Below, piece after piece: positions 11,509 to 22,842 of a stretch of 64,000 nt of DNA. Source of the stretch: Lactuca virosa (Eukaryota > Streptophyta > Magnoliopsida > Asterales > Asteraceae). The stretch is from assembly GCA_928212115.1 (NCBI GenBank), contig CAKMRJ010004445.1, positions 84,296,911-84,360,910 of the forward strand, given 5' to 3'. Positions within the stretch are counted from its first letter, which is position 1. Each line of letters starts with the position of its first letter. Under the pieces are notes generated by a model. That model ran no database searches and had not been told where the DNA came from. It was given only the letters and a program-made list of their open reading frames with translations. A program made the translations under genes and the position numbers.

Positions 11509-14481
11509 ATGGAATCTCAAAGCATGTCTACTCATCATGAATTGGATGCTATTATGGGTACCACTTCTCGCATTCCCCGGTTGTTGTCGGCAGAAGGATT
11601 TCCTGAATGGAAATATCGAATTGAGAAGTACATCAAAATGAAAGACTTCAAAATTTGGCGTAGTATACTTAGGGGACCAATTCGAATTACTACTACAGTG
11701 GATGACATAATTGTCGACAAACGAGTTGAAAATTATACGGATGCGGATTTCGAAAAGGTCGAAGATCAGGAGAAAGCCCTTGCTACGCTTACAATGGCAT
11801 TATCTCCAGAAATCGCTCAGGGTTTCCGCGAGTTCACATCTGCAAAGGCTCTTTGGGAAGCACTAATAGAAGTCTATGAGGGTAATGAGGATATGAAGCA
11901 GAGTCGTCAGGACATGCTTCGACAAAAGTTCAACATGTTCAACTATGTCCTGGGCGAAACTCTTGAGAACCAGCTCCAGAGATTCATTACTCTCACCACA
12001 GAAATGAGTTCTGCAGGTGTTTCGGTAACAAGATCAGAAATCAACAAGAAGTTGCTAAATTCCCTTCCAAAATCCTGGGATATGAATGTCTCAGTGATAA
12101 AGAAAACAAAAGACTTAAATAGGCTGAGTCTGTCAGAAACTATGGCTATCATCAAAGCTTGTGATCTTGATGACAAGCAGAGGGAGATTAATCATGTTAA
12201 TTCTTACTCCACTGCAAATCTAAGGATCCAAGCCACAAACAACAATGCATTTTCAAGCTTCACTGTTGCACAAGCTCCTCAAGTTAACCCAACTCCACAT
12301 GTTTCACAAGTTCAATCTTTCATGACTCATCAGCCGATTCAACCTACATCCTATGTTATTCCTTCCATGCAACAAGTTCAAGTATCTCAACCTCAGATCA
12401 CTTCTCAACAAGTTAATCCCAGTGTTGGCTCATCTAATGTTGTACCTCCTCAGACTCATGGTTTTAGTTCTCAGATGTCAACCATGAAAGAAAAAGAAGA
12501 AAATATGGCTCTTGCCACGGGTTTGGTAAATTGCTACAATGCTTTTGTGGCTAGAGAACTTTCTCCACAACTTTCGTTTGCCGACCTTGATCAGATTCAT
12601 CCTGAAGATGTAGAAGAGATGGATAAAACCTGGCAGATGGCCATGACTGTGTTCAGGGCAAAGCAGTTTTCTAAGAAAACTGGCAAAAACAACTGGATTG
12701 TGAATTCCGACAAAAAGGTCGGATTCAACAAAGGCAAACTTCGCTGCTACAATTGCCATGAGCCAGGGCATTTTGCTAGGGAATGTCCAAAGCCTGACAG
12801 AAGCGAAAATGCTGATCGAACCGTGATGCCAGTTACTTATGTCCACAACAACAACAGAGGATCTTCATCAACCAATCAATCTGCAAATCTGGCAATTGTG
12901 GCTCAATCCTTTGATTGGGAAGATCAAATTCAGGCCCTGAATATTTCAGGACCTGAAAATACTTTTTTGGCCCATATCGAGTATTGCAAAGAGAAAGAGG
13001 CAGAGATAGATCCCGAAGAAGACATGATGAACCTCCAGTTTGCCTTCATGGTGCAAACTACTTATGAGCCATCTAAGCCCGAGGTAAGTGAGTCTGGTTG
13101 CTCTCTATCATGCGCTAAAACTATAATTTTTTTGCGAGAATCAATGGAGTTAATCAAGAGAGAGAACGAGGACTTGAAATATGAGGGATACTGTCTTAGA
13201 AAAAACCAAAAGCCCTTAAAGACTCAACTAGAAAATAAAATAAATGACTTTAGAAAATTACAAGAGGACTACAGCAACAAATGTGAGAACTATGATCATA
13301 TGAAACGAAAATTTGAAGCTGTGTCTGCTGAACTTGACTCATTAAAAACACGTTTTGAAAATGCTGAATTCAATTTCAAAAAATTTGATGGGTTAAGTGA
13401 AGTAGTTGCAAAAATGATTGAGAAACAAATGCAGTGGAAGGACATTACCTGTGGAAACCAAAAGAAAGTAGGATTAGGTCTTGAGAGTGTCCCTCCCCCA
13501 TTCAATCACACTTACAATGTTACTCCTCTATCTCAAGAAGAAATTGATAGAGAACCTTTCATGGTTTATGGAAAACCTTCTTCTGAACAAGTTGCATGTT
13601 CAAACGAAAAGGTTTTGGATACTAACATTTCAAATTTGAGTGCAGATAAGTCCATAGCTCAGGGGGAGCAGAAAGATGAAAAGTCTGATGTTCTTAAGTC
13701 TAATAATGATGATGTGTCAAAGTTTGGTGTCAGTTTGTGTAATGAGTCTGCATTAAATTCAAATTTAAACAAGTTTGTGTCTGGTGGTATTATTTTTTCT
13801 GATGATAAGATTGCAACTGATGATGTTTTGTCTAAGAATGTATCTTTGTCTGATTCTATTGTTTCTGCACCTTCCACATCTGCTTCAAAATCCTGTGATT
13901 GTTCTTGCAAATGTGAAAGTGGTAGAAATACAAACAAAAGAAAGAAATCTGTCAAATGCAGTGTCAAAAACAATGATAATAAACAAATCTGTTTTAACTG
14001 TGGCACTGCTGGACACATTGCAAGAAACTGTTTAAATCGGATATTTGTATCTCACACATCGAAAAGAGGAGAGAATGAATTTCGGGGACGATCTTTAACT
14101 AGAAAATCTTCCAGAATTCGTTCTCGGGATGGTGACTTGAGCACTAATTCAAACAAGAAAACGGCAAATTTTCAAAAGAATAAACAGGTTTTCCATAAAT
14201 TCACAAACAGTTTGCCAAAATCGACCCAAGTTAAACCAAAGTCGATTTCGTCAAAGAGTAGGTCTGGATTTTCAAACTCTTCAAGTAGAAAATCCACCGG
14301 CTCAAAGCAAACTCAAACGAAAAATGTTTCCAAACCTAATTTTCAGTGGAGGCCAAAAATAAAATCTGATCAGTCATCATCATCCTCTGTACCTAGTGAA
14401 AAGGGAAAATCAAAGGAAAATAATGAGAAAGTAAAGGGTCAACCCAGGACTGTGATGACCTGGGTCCCTAAATCTAAATGA
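11509..14481 (+). CDS. E Gag polyprotein (990 aa), intact
   Basis: This is the structural protein of the element's virus-like particle, binding and packaging element RNA in the cytoplasm. Residues about 20-230 form the Copia gag (UBN2-like) domain, with FPEWKYRIEKYIK near the start. A Gln/Pro-rich linker covers about 235-325. The first CCHC knuckle CYNCHEPGHFAREC lies at 413-426. A charged coiled-coil-like stretch covers about 545-635. The second knuckle CFNCGTAGHIARNC lies at 828-841, followed by a Ser/Lys-rich tail. Two knuckles and nearly 1000 residues are large for Copia gag but fit Sireviruses. The stop TGA at 14479-14481 overlaps the pol ATG at 14478 as ATGA. It is the only fully open element gene in the window. 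Confidence 0.93.
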   Translation: MESQSMSTHHELDAIMGTTSRIPRLLSAEGFPEWKYRIEKYIKMKDFKIWRSILRGPIRITTTVDDIIVDKRVENYTDADFEKVEDQEKALATLTMALSPEIAQGFREFTSAKALWEALIEVYEGNEDMKQSRQDMLRQKFNMFNYVLGETLENQLQRFITLTTEMSSAGVSVTRSEINKKLLNSLPKSWDMNVSVIKKTKDLNRLSLSETMAIIKACDLDDKQREINHVNSYSTANLRIQATNNNAFSSFTVAQAPQVNPTPHVSQVQSFMTHQPIQPTSYVIPSMQQVQVSQPQITSQQVNPSVGSSNVVPPQTHGFSSQMSTMKEKEENMALATGLVNCYNAFVARELSPQLSFADLDQIHPEDVEEMDKTWQMAMTVFRAKQFSKKTGKNNWIVNSDKKVGFNKGKLRCYNCHEPGHFARECPKPDRSENADRTVMPVTYVHNNNRGSSSTNQSANLAIVAQSFDWEDQIQALNISGPENTFLAHIEYCKEKEAEIDPEEDMMNLQFAFMVQTTYEPSKPEVSESGCSLSCAKTIIFLRESMELIKRENEDLKYEGYCLRKNQKPLKTQLENKINDFRKLQEDYSNKCENYDHMKRKFEAVSAELDSLKTRFENAEFNFKKFDGLSEVVAKMIEKQMQWKDITCGNQKKVGLGLESVPPPFNHTYNVTPLSQEEIDREPFMVYGKPSSEQVACSNEKVLDTNISNLSADKSIAQGEQKDEKSDVLKSNNDDVSKFGVSLCNESALNSNLNKFVSGGIIFSDDKIATDDVLSKNVSLSDSIVSAPSTSASKSCDCSCKCESGRNTNKRKKSVKCSVKNNDNKQICFNCGTAGHIARNCLNRIFVSHTSKRGENEFRGRSLTRKSSRIRSRDGDLSTNSNKKTANFQKNKQVFHKFTNSLPKSTQVKPKSISSKSRSGFSNSSSRKSTGSKQTQTKNVSKPNFQWRPKIKSDQSSSSSVPSEKGKSKENNEKVKGQPRTVMTWVPKSK

Positions 14482-17400
14482 TTCCGCTCATCGTGCAGGG
14501 ACATTTGCGGAGGAATATCGTCAGACCTTGGTATGTCGATAGCGGCTGCTCCCGGCACATGACAAGAGATATCTCCCAACTGCATGACATTCAAACATTT
14601 AATGGGGGCTACGTCTCGTTCGCGGGCGGAGAAGGCGGAAAGATAACGCAAAAGGGAACAGTGACGAACGGAGTGCTTAGTTTTGAGAATGTTAACTTTG
14701 CTCCTGAATTGAAGCACAGTTTGCTGAGCGTTTCTCAGATCTGTGACAAGGGTTACTCGACACACTTCACAGATAAAGAATGTCTGATCTTAAAACCCGG
14801 CATTGTCATTCCAGAAGAGTGGATTCTTGTAAAATCTAAGCGGGATGGGAATGCCTACATCATAGACATGAACATCAATATTCCCAACGAAGTCACTTGC
14901 TTATTCTCCAAAGTCTCAGAACAAACTGCGATGTTGTGGCATCGTCGTCTCGGTCACGCAAATGCAAAGAATCTGAATCGGCTTGCAAAGAACGAATTGG
15001 TCCGAGGTCTGCCTGTTAGATATTTCATTATGTTTGAAAAGTGTGTTTCATGTGCTCAAGGAAAGCATCACCGGAAACCACACTTTCCAAAGCAGATTAA
15101 CTCCATCAGTCAAGTGCTCCAGTTGTTACATATGGATTTATTTGGTCCGGTTAACGTTCTCAGTATCAATCGAAATTCATACTGTCTCGTTGTGATAGAT
15201 GATTACTCTCGGTTCACTTGGGTTTTCTTTTTGTCCAACAAAGCTAGGATCGCTGACCTCATCAAGAAGTTCATTGTGATGATTGAAAATCATACCAACA
15301 ACCGAGTGAAAGCGCTATGTACTGATAATGGAACGGAGTTCAAGAACGCTGTTCTTGATCATTTTTGTGCTGAGAAAGGGATTGTGCATCAATACAGTTT
15401 TGTTCGCACATCACAACAAAACGGTGTTGCTGAACAAAGGAATCGAACTCTTAAAGACGCCGCAAGGACGATGCTGTGTGACTCCAAACTTCCTGTGTTC
15501 TTTTGGGCGGAGGCGATTAACACCGCGTGTCATGTTCAGAATCGCGTGCTGATCAACAAAGCTCAAATGAAAACACCGTACGAAATTCTATACGGACACA
15601 AGCCATCTGTCAGCCATTTCAGAGTATTTGGCTGCCCTTGCACTCTTCTCCACTTGGATTCCAACCCAAAATTTAATGCAAAAGCCGATGAATGCTATTT
15701 TGTCGGATATGCTGCTCGTACTGCATACATGGTTTATAACAAAAAGACGAAACAGATTGTCGAGTCTTTCGATGTTCGTTGGCTTGAAGAGAATGAGACA
15801 GACGCTAGAGTGGGTCCAGATTGGCTATTTGATTACACATCTCTTTTCAAATCATTCAATGTGTCGTCGGATAATCAAGCAGGGTCTATGTCTAGTTCGA
15901 AAACCATTTTTTAGGACGAAGATGAAGAAGTTGTCTACAGACCACCATTGGTTTCTTCTGATCCTCCGGCGGTGTCCTCTGTTCAAACCGATTCTTCTGA
16001 GTCCTCCCCTCAACAACCTTCTCCTGATGCTGATGCTACTCCTCTAACTCCAGTAGAAAGAGAGTTCATGAACCAAGAGACTTCCGCTGTTACTACAAAT
16101 CTGATGGAACTTCTCTTTCTGGAAAGAATCGCTGATGAGTTTGTAGCAGATCCGTTAAACGAACCTGGTTCATCTACCATGGATCATTCAGCAAATGAAG
16201 GAGTGGTTAACATCCATAATCTTCCAGTCTCTATCAATGACATCAGCCACGAGATCCCAGTTCGCATTCAGCGCGACCATCCTATAGAGAACGTCATTGG
16301 CCAGCTGGGCGACGGTGTTCAAACACGAAGTCAGAGTGGAGACGTCAATACGTGTCTCTACTCTTGATTTATTTCTCAGATAGAGCCCAAGAATGTCGAC
16401 ATGGCTCTGAATGAGCCCAGCTGGGTTGACGCCATGCATGACGAACTTAACCAATTTGAGAAACTCGGGGTTTGGAAGTTGGTGGAGCTGCCCAAAGGAA
16501 AGAAATCTCTTGACACCAGATGGGGCTTTCGGAACAAGCAAGACGATTCGGGTGTCATCGTGCGTAACAAGGCGAGATTAGTGGTTCGCGGGTTTCGGCA
16601 GATTGAGGGTCTTGATTATATGGAGGTTTATGCTCCGGTAGCACGCTTGGAGGCTATTCGTATCTTCCTCGCTTATGCTTCCTACATGAATTTCACCGTG
16701 TACCAGATGGACGTCAAGACGGATTTCTTGTATGGCAAGGTCAAAGAGGAGATTTATGTTGACCAACCTCCCGGTTTCGTTAACTCAAAGCTTCCTAACC
16801 ATGTATACAAGCTAGACAAAGCTCTGTATGGGCTGCATCAAGCTCCTAAAGCTTGGTATGCTACCCTAACTCAGCATTTGCTCGATGATGGCTATTCCCG
16901 AGGCACCATTGATCAAACCTTATTTATCAAATATGTTGGTCCGGATCAAATCCTTGTTCAAATATATGTGGACGACATTATATTCGGGTCGACATGCCAA
17001 CAACTTTGCAAAGAATTCGAAGATGTGATGAAGAAGCGGTTCGAGATGAGTTCGCTTGGGGAAATGACCACGTTTTTGGGGCTTCGGGTCAAACAATCTT
17101 CAACCGGAATCCTTATTCATCAAGCAAAGTATGTGGATAATATGCTGGAGAAGTTCGGGTTCCGAGACGCGAAACCTGCTCTTACACCCATGGCGGAGAG
17201 ACCTTTACTGGTCCTGATCTTGAAGGCGAATCCGTAGATCAGACATACTATCGATCAATGATCGGATCGCTCATGTATCTGACTGCTAGTCGCCCAGATG
17301 TAATGTTTGCGGTCTGTCAATGCGCACGCTACCAGGCCAATCCTAAACTCTCTCATCTTATTGCTGTTAAACGGATTTTTCGGTATCTCAAAGGTTGCCC

Positions 17401-17911
17401 AAAACTGGGTCTTTGGTATCCGAAAAATCCCGAATTTGACCTTTATGCTTTTGCAGACAGCAACTATGGCGGGTGCGAGCTTGATAGAAAATCGACTTCA
17501 GGAGGATGCCAATTTCTGGGAGATAGACTGGTCTCATGGCAGTGCAAGAAGCAGCATACCGTCTCAACCTCAACAGCAGAAGCAGAATACGTAGCTGCGT
17601 CTGCCTGTTGTTCTCAAGTCATATGGATCCAACATCAACTGTTGGATTACGGTTTGAATTTTCAAGAAACCCCTATTTTTTGTGACAATGAGGCTGCGAT
17701 CCAAATTGCTAAAAATCCAGTCCAGCACTCAAAAACCAAGCACATCGACATCAAAGTTCATTTTATCAGAGATTGTTATGAGCGTTCGCTCATTCGGCTA
17801 GAATAGGTTCACACTGATAATAATGTGGCGGATCTGTTCACCAAGCCGTTCAACAAAGCTCGATTCGATGTGCTGGGTAACTTTTTGAAAATGATTCGTT
17901 TTGAGGATTAA
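14478..17911 (+). pseudogene. E pol: protease, integrase, RT, RNase H (broken)
   Basis: This polyprotein matures the particle, copies the RNA and integrates the cDNA. Visible in order: protease motif DSGCSRHM (about 14535), GAG-preintegrase LWHRRLGHAN (about 14935), integrase core with LLHMDLFGP, TDNGTEFKN and NGVAEQRNRTL (15120-15450), RT with YVDDIIFGS (about 16965), and RNase H with FADSNYGGCELDRKSTSGG and STAEAEY (17450-17600). Breaks are TAG 15912-15914, TGA 16365-16367, a one-base frameshift near 17200, and TAG 17804-17806. The natural end is TAA 17909-17911. The frame is -1 relative to gag. Catalytic motifs survive, so damage is recent. Confidence 0.92.
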
Positions 17912-18210
17912 ACTTTTTGGTTAGACTTAGGTTAAATTTGTGCATTTTAGTCATTTCATTCTCTCCCATGCACAAATTTAGGGGGAGAAATAAACAAAAA
18001 TCCAAAAACATTAAAAATTTCAAAAATCCAAAAATATTTTGTTTCTGTTTTATTTTTTTCAGAAAAGCATTCAAAAATCCAAAAACATTAAAAATTTCAA
18101 AAATCCAAAAATATTTTGTTTCTGTTTTATTTTTTTTAGAAAAACATTCAAAAATCCAAAAAACATCAAAAATTCAGAAAAATCAAAAATATTGTCGCTA
18201 ATAGTTCTGC
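17912..18210 (+). repeat. E post-pol AT-rich repeats and PPT-like tract
   Basis: TTTAGGGGGAGAAAT at about 17978-17992 resembles a polypurine tract but lies 4.8 kb from the 3' LTR. It is followed by about three copies of a 60-70 bp unit based on CAAAAATCCAAAAA and ATTTTGTTTCTGTTTT (about 17996-18190). D has a matching array in the same position (30727-31025). Confidence 0.82.
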
Positions 18211-19495
18211 TTGTGATTATTGTATCGGGAACTGATATCAACAAGTGATAGGAGGCAATCTGAGTCTGCGTAACGTACCCAAAGTTGAAGGGTCTATGCT
18301 CTGGGTTTGATGCGCTGGTAGGCACGAAAGATTCTAAATGGACCTGACTAGGCAGTGTTGAACTTAAGAAATTCTTAGACTTGACATATCTTGACCTAGG
18401 TAGATCCGTTTAGCCTGACAATACGACGCTTGGATAGGTTGAGCAGGGAGATATATATGGGAATCTACTGGTCACATTAAAGAACCTGTACTTGGAACCG
18501 TGGATTAACTTTTCCTCGATGTGCGGATTTTGTCCTTAATTCCGGTATTGATGGGGCGACCGGTAAATTCCGATGAGTTAGGTCTGTAGAAAATTGTTTT
18601 CTTTCTCTATCTGTCTGTTAGTCATATGTTGCCTCCTTTACGTGATTGGAAGAGATCCGACCTGGACTGCAACATATGCAAAACCATTTCTCTGCTTATT
18701 ATATCTATGAAATTCTTCCTATCTGTTAGCCATATGCTGTCTCCTTTGCCTGATTAACTATCCGACCTGGTACACATCATATGCACCATTCTACTTCTCA
18801 ATCCCTCTAAAAACTATAAGTAATAATAATTTGAATCCATCCTCTCTCTTGATGATTGTCTGCTCACCCGATGTAAGGAGTACTCTGGAAGTCTTTGATT
18901 ACTGGGGCATATTAGGAAGCGGGAAACATATTCCAGTACAATTAAAATTGAACACTCAAAGATTGTCTATAGATCTCGTTGCTCAATTTAGGTGGACAAC
19001 AATATCCCTGGTCGTCGTCAGCTGAATGGTCCTTAAGATATAGTATCTAAGAACTTAGGATCAGATATAATATCTAGGAACTTAGGATCACTTTGTCTTA
19101 CAATTAGTAGTATGTCCTAAAATTGTCACAATTTTTCGTGTTTAAGTGGACCACAATACCAACGATCGACAAGACAAAGATGTGAATATGAAAGGTACCG
19201 ACAAGTGGATTAAGGCTGTCTAACAACTTTGATCCCACATCACAAAAGGTTAAACAATTTAGAGGATTAAAATTAAATTAAATTTTTGTTAGTGTTAGTA
19301 TTTTCATTTTATTTTATTTTATTTTTGTCTTTATTTTTAGTCTTAGTTTTATTTTGTTTTATGATTAAATTTTTTTAAGAATAATAAATTTTAAAATTTT
19401 TAATCCTCAAAATGGCTTATTTTTGAAATGTTTGAGTTTGGGCTTAGTTTTTTGATTATTAAAGAGTTGAGGGGGGGGGGGGGGGGAATGCAAAA
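18211..19495 (+). other. E spacer between pol and ORF3, no gene
   Basis: There is no sustained frame. An imperfect ~75-bp repeat (TCTGTTAGTCATATGTTGCC and TCTGTTAGCCATATGCTGTC) occurs at about 18609-18680 and 18721-18787. A TATCTAAGAACTTAGGATCA unit is duplicated at about 19042-19090. A pure G16 tract lies at 19471-19486. Confidence 0.65.
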
Positions 19496-20032
19496 TTTTG
19501 AGAGTATATATATATATACCGTGTGTGGTTTGTATCACCGCCACTGTTCTCATTTGAAATTGCTCCAACCGCACACGGCTTACATTCTCTCTCTCTCTAA
19601 AAATCCTAAAACTTCATCAATCTTCTTGGAATCAAAGCTCCATACCGGTAATTCTTGTAAAAGCGACTCCCATAACATAATTTTTTATGTAAAATCGATC
19701 AATATTTTAATCGAAGGATCATGTGTTTCGACTGTGAGTGCGACCGCACACGGCGAGTGCGGCCGCACACGACGTGTGCGGCTGAACCGTGTGCGACTAC
19801 ACTTATCTGTGTGCGGCTGAACCGTGTGCGGCTACACTTATCTGTGTACGGCTGGACCGTGTGCGGTTGCATATGTATGCTTTGTGTACAGCTGCACACA
19901 TCCACGTGTGCGGCTGTGTGCATTCTCATGTGCGGTTGCACACTTCTTCATGATCAATCATGAGCAGTTGAAATACATATGGTTAAAATTATTTTTGCCC
20001 TAATGATTGCATGTGTTTCTTTTTAGATTAAA
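19496..20032 (+). promoter_or_regulatory. Candidate promoter and leader intron in front of E ORF3
   Basis: AGTATATATATATATACC (19503-19520) is TATA-like. A CT-rich leader (CTCTCTCTCTC, about 19588-19599) follows. A possible donor CCG|GTAATT lies at 19648 and a good acceptor TTTCTTTTTAG ends at 20026, six bases before the ATG at 20033. The putative 379-nt intron contains the GTGTGCGG palindrome array. This is inference from consensus only, and AT-rich plant DNA gives such matches by chance. Confidence 0.45.
19725..19955. repeat. Second palindromic GTGTGCGG array in E
   Basis: About ten copies of GTGCGGCCGCACAC, GTGTGCGGCTG and CGCACACGG variants lie just ahead of ORF3. It is the same motif as in the LTRs (10690-10795, 22950-23045) and the gag leader (11165-11475). 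An ORF on either strand here is an artefact of the repeat. Confidence 0.88.
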
Positions 20033-22804
20033 ATGGGAGATCTAGAATTTGCTAAAGTTCACAACTCAACTATTTTGCTTGAAGATCCTCCAGCAGCTCA
20101 CAATGATCTAAAGTTCATTGTTGACGGTTTGAAGAAATGTTGTTTGGTCCATGCATTGACAACCAGCCCTGCAATTTATCAGAACCTGATCAAAGATTTC
20201 TGGAGAAGTGCAGTCGTGAAGAAGGATAACAAAGATGAAAAGTACATTGAAGCCACAATCCAAGGAAAGAAGGTTCAAGTTTCAGAGAGTATTATTCGGG
20301 AATCTCTCCAAATTGATGACAGATTAGAATATTCTATGGAATCTAATGTGCATCAAACTCAGGATGTTCTAGACCATATGGGGTATGAGGGAACATTTCC
20401 TCCTACCATCAAGAAACTGCTTCCTCCCTGCTGGAAATATCTAGCTCATGTGTTTGTGAGCTGTATTTCTGGTAGGAGATCCGGTGCGAACGAAATCTCC
20501 TTGGCTAACATAGGAGCCATAACAGCTTTGGCCTCGGGAATTGAGTTTAACTTTTCGAAATTTATACTGCACGAACTGGTTCTGAATCTTGAAGGGAACA
20601 AGAGAGATAAGTTTTTGATGTACCCAAGATTTCTTCAGATCATCTTCAACATCATGCATTCTGAGCTGCAGAGAGGGAACGAGACTTTGGATCTTAAATC
20701 AGTTGGTCCAAGTGCATTCGGGTTAATGAAGTAGAAAAGAGGAGTAAAATTTGTTTTTGAAGGAAAATTCCCCTTAATCAAATTTGGAATTTTTGAAGAA
20801 AGTGATCAGTCAGACTCAGAAGATCAATCCATTCCTACAGAGACTGAAGACATTGTGTTTTCAACCTCTGAACCAGAAATTGAGGAGGTTCATGATTCTC
20901 CTACAGCCACAGTGGCTGAGGAACATGATCGTCTACATCATAAGGAAGGTGAAACACAATCTGTTCACGAGGAAGGTGATGAAGATCTCTATGGAGATGT
21001 ATAATTTTTGAAAGAGATAGACTTCACAGGGATCAGTAATGATATCCTTACAAATACTGAGCTTGATCTTGATGATGAAGAATTTGGTCCTCTTCCAGGA
21101 TTTGACAGCAACTGTTGTAATACAGTCAATGAAGTTGCTTCTTCAGCAACCAAGACTGGGGAAGAAAGTAATGTTCTCAAAATTTTGCTCTCCACATCCA
21201 AGCCTATGGAGGTTCCTTCAAGTCAAAAAGATCTGAACTCAGAGATTCATCCCTCTGTTTCAACTATCTTAACATCTGCTCCGCTTGTTTCTGAATCATC
21301 TCAGCCCCAAACCTCCCAGTCCTCCATGGAAAGAAGTCAATCAAATACGAGTCTGGAGGTACCCATTGTGAGCAGTGCACCTCAAGTCTTCTCCACTGTC
21401 ACTGCTACTATTTTCACTCCACCAATACAAACTGATGAAGGCCCTAACACAATGTTTGAGACAGGCAGCTCATCCTCTATCCCAGAATATTCTCCTACCA
21501 GACCTTCAATGGATGAAGCTTCAATCAGACTGACAAAGCACCTGACCCAACACAGTCCAACCTCTTTTTCTCGTGGCAAAGGAATATCTTTCAAAGAAGA
21601 GCATTCAGGTGATGACAAATCTTCTGTGTCAGAACTTCGAGAAGAGATTGGTGTTCTCCGACAGGAACTTATTGAGAAGACCATCCAAATGGATCAACTC
21701 ACTTCTCACATTAAAGTGCTTAAAGCAAAGGATGAAGAGAAGTCAAAGCAGATTAAGGATCTACAGACGAATCTTGGTTCTGTGACAGCTATCTACTTCA
21801 ATTTGAAGAACGTTCTGTATGATGCATTTGGAGATAAAGTCAAAGCCCTATTTCAGCAGCCACACGGAATCGAGGATCCTCCCACGGCCCCCACACAGTC
21901 TGCCTCTGACGACCTTCCAGTTGATCCACCTGCTCCTAGAACAACTACAATTGTCAATCGTTTTAAAAAGGAACCTGAAGGCAGCAGAGCCCGAATCACA
22001 ATCAAATAGGGAAAGAGGACTGTAACGGCTATCAAAAGCGAAGGGTTACTATTCATGAAAAATTCAAATGAGAATCGCAAAGCCAAAGACCCTGTTCTAA
22101 CATTGACTGATCTCAAGAAAAGAAAATTTGGTGATGAGTTCGGAGATAGATCGGGAATTCGAATGTGGGCCTTTGATCCGGAGTCAAATATGTGGGTTGT
22201 GAAACGAAACTCAGGAAATCCTGAGTTTTACAAGAGCATTCATGATTTTAACTCATGGACCAAAGTAGATCTTGCTGAATTATCAAGAGCCCCATTCCAT
22301 AATCCCTCTGATAATCCTAGTGCTTGAAACTTCAAAAGATTTCTTGACAGACAGGTCAAGGAAAACTTTCCAAAAATGAAGACTGCAAGAGCCTTGTACC
22401 GAAAAGACAAAGATATTCTAGATCCTGAATCAGGCAAGCCTATGAAGATTATCCTCTGGCCTGCGACTAAACAGCAGAAGGAAATTCCTATTCCTCAACA
22501 CTTCTGTGAGGGATATCTTGATAACATGGAATTTTAGGCTTTCGACGATGAAACTGCCACTGCTGCAATAAAGTTCAAGGATAGAGAACAAGTCTTGAGG
22601 CTGATAAGTGCTAAAGATCTTCTTAGATTCAGGGAAAGGGATATCCGCACTCTGTCTCGACACCAGATTATATACAGAAAAGATGTGATGGAGGTGGCTG
22701 CTAAAGAGTTCACTGGAATGGTTGCCTCCATTATAAATGGAAGACTGTGGATGGGTTCTATGGGAAGGTCCGATATGAAGCTGTATGAGAAGCCAACAGA
22801 GTGA
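20033..22804 (+). pseudogene. E ORF3: large env-position protein, one frame with five stops
   Basis: I do not know its function. One unbroken frame of about 924 codons is interrupted only by TAG 20732, TAA 21002, TAG 22007, TGA 22325 and TAG 22535, with no frameshift. The true end is TGA 22802-22804. The N-terminal ~235 residues form a compact domain (KKCCLVHALTTSPAIYQNL, later VSCISGRRSGANE). The middle is Ser/Thr/Pro-rich and acidic, with a coiled-coil-like heptad stretch around 21640-21800. The C-terminal third is globular (EFYKSIHDFNSWTKVDL, IIYRKDVMEVAAKEF). I see no signal peptide or transmembrane segment, so 'envelope' is a position label only. D carries a homologue in the same place. 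The N-terminal domain may belong to the broad 'putative plant transposon protein' families, which I could not check. Confidence 0.8.
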
Positions 22805-22831
22805 AGATCAAAACTGTGCTAGCCTCAAACC

Positions 22832-22842
22832 AAGGGGGAGAT
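22832..22842 (+). other. E polypurine tract
   Basis: AAGGGGGAGAT directly precedes the 3' LTR start TGAAAGAC at 22843, the standard position for plus-strand priming. Confidence 0.92.

Noticed and set aside
14460..14482. -1 frameshift heptamer at the E gag-pol junction
   Set aside because: CCCTAAATCTAAATGA has no X-XXY-YYZ heptamer in the gag frame, and no obvious downstream pseudoknot was seen.
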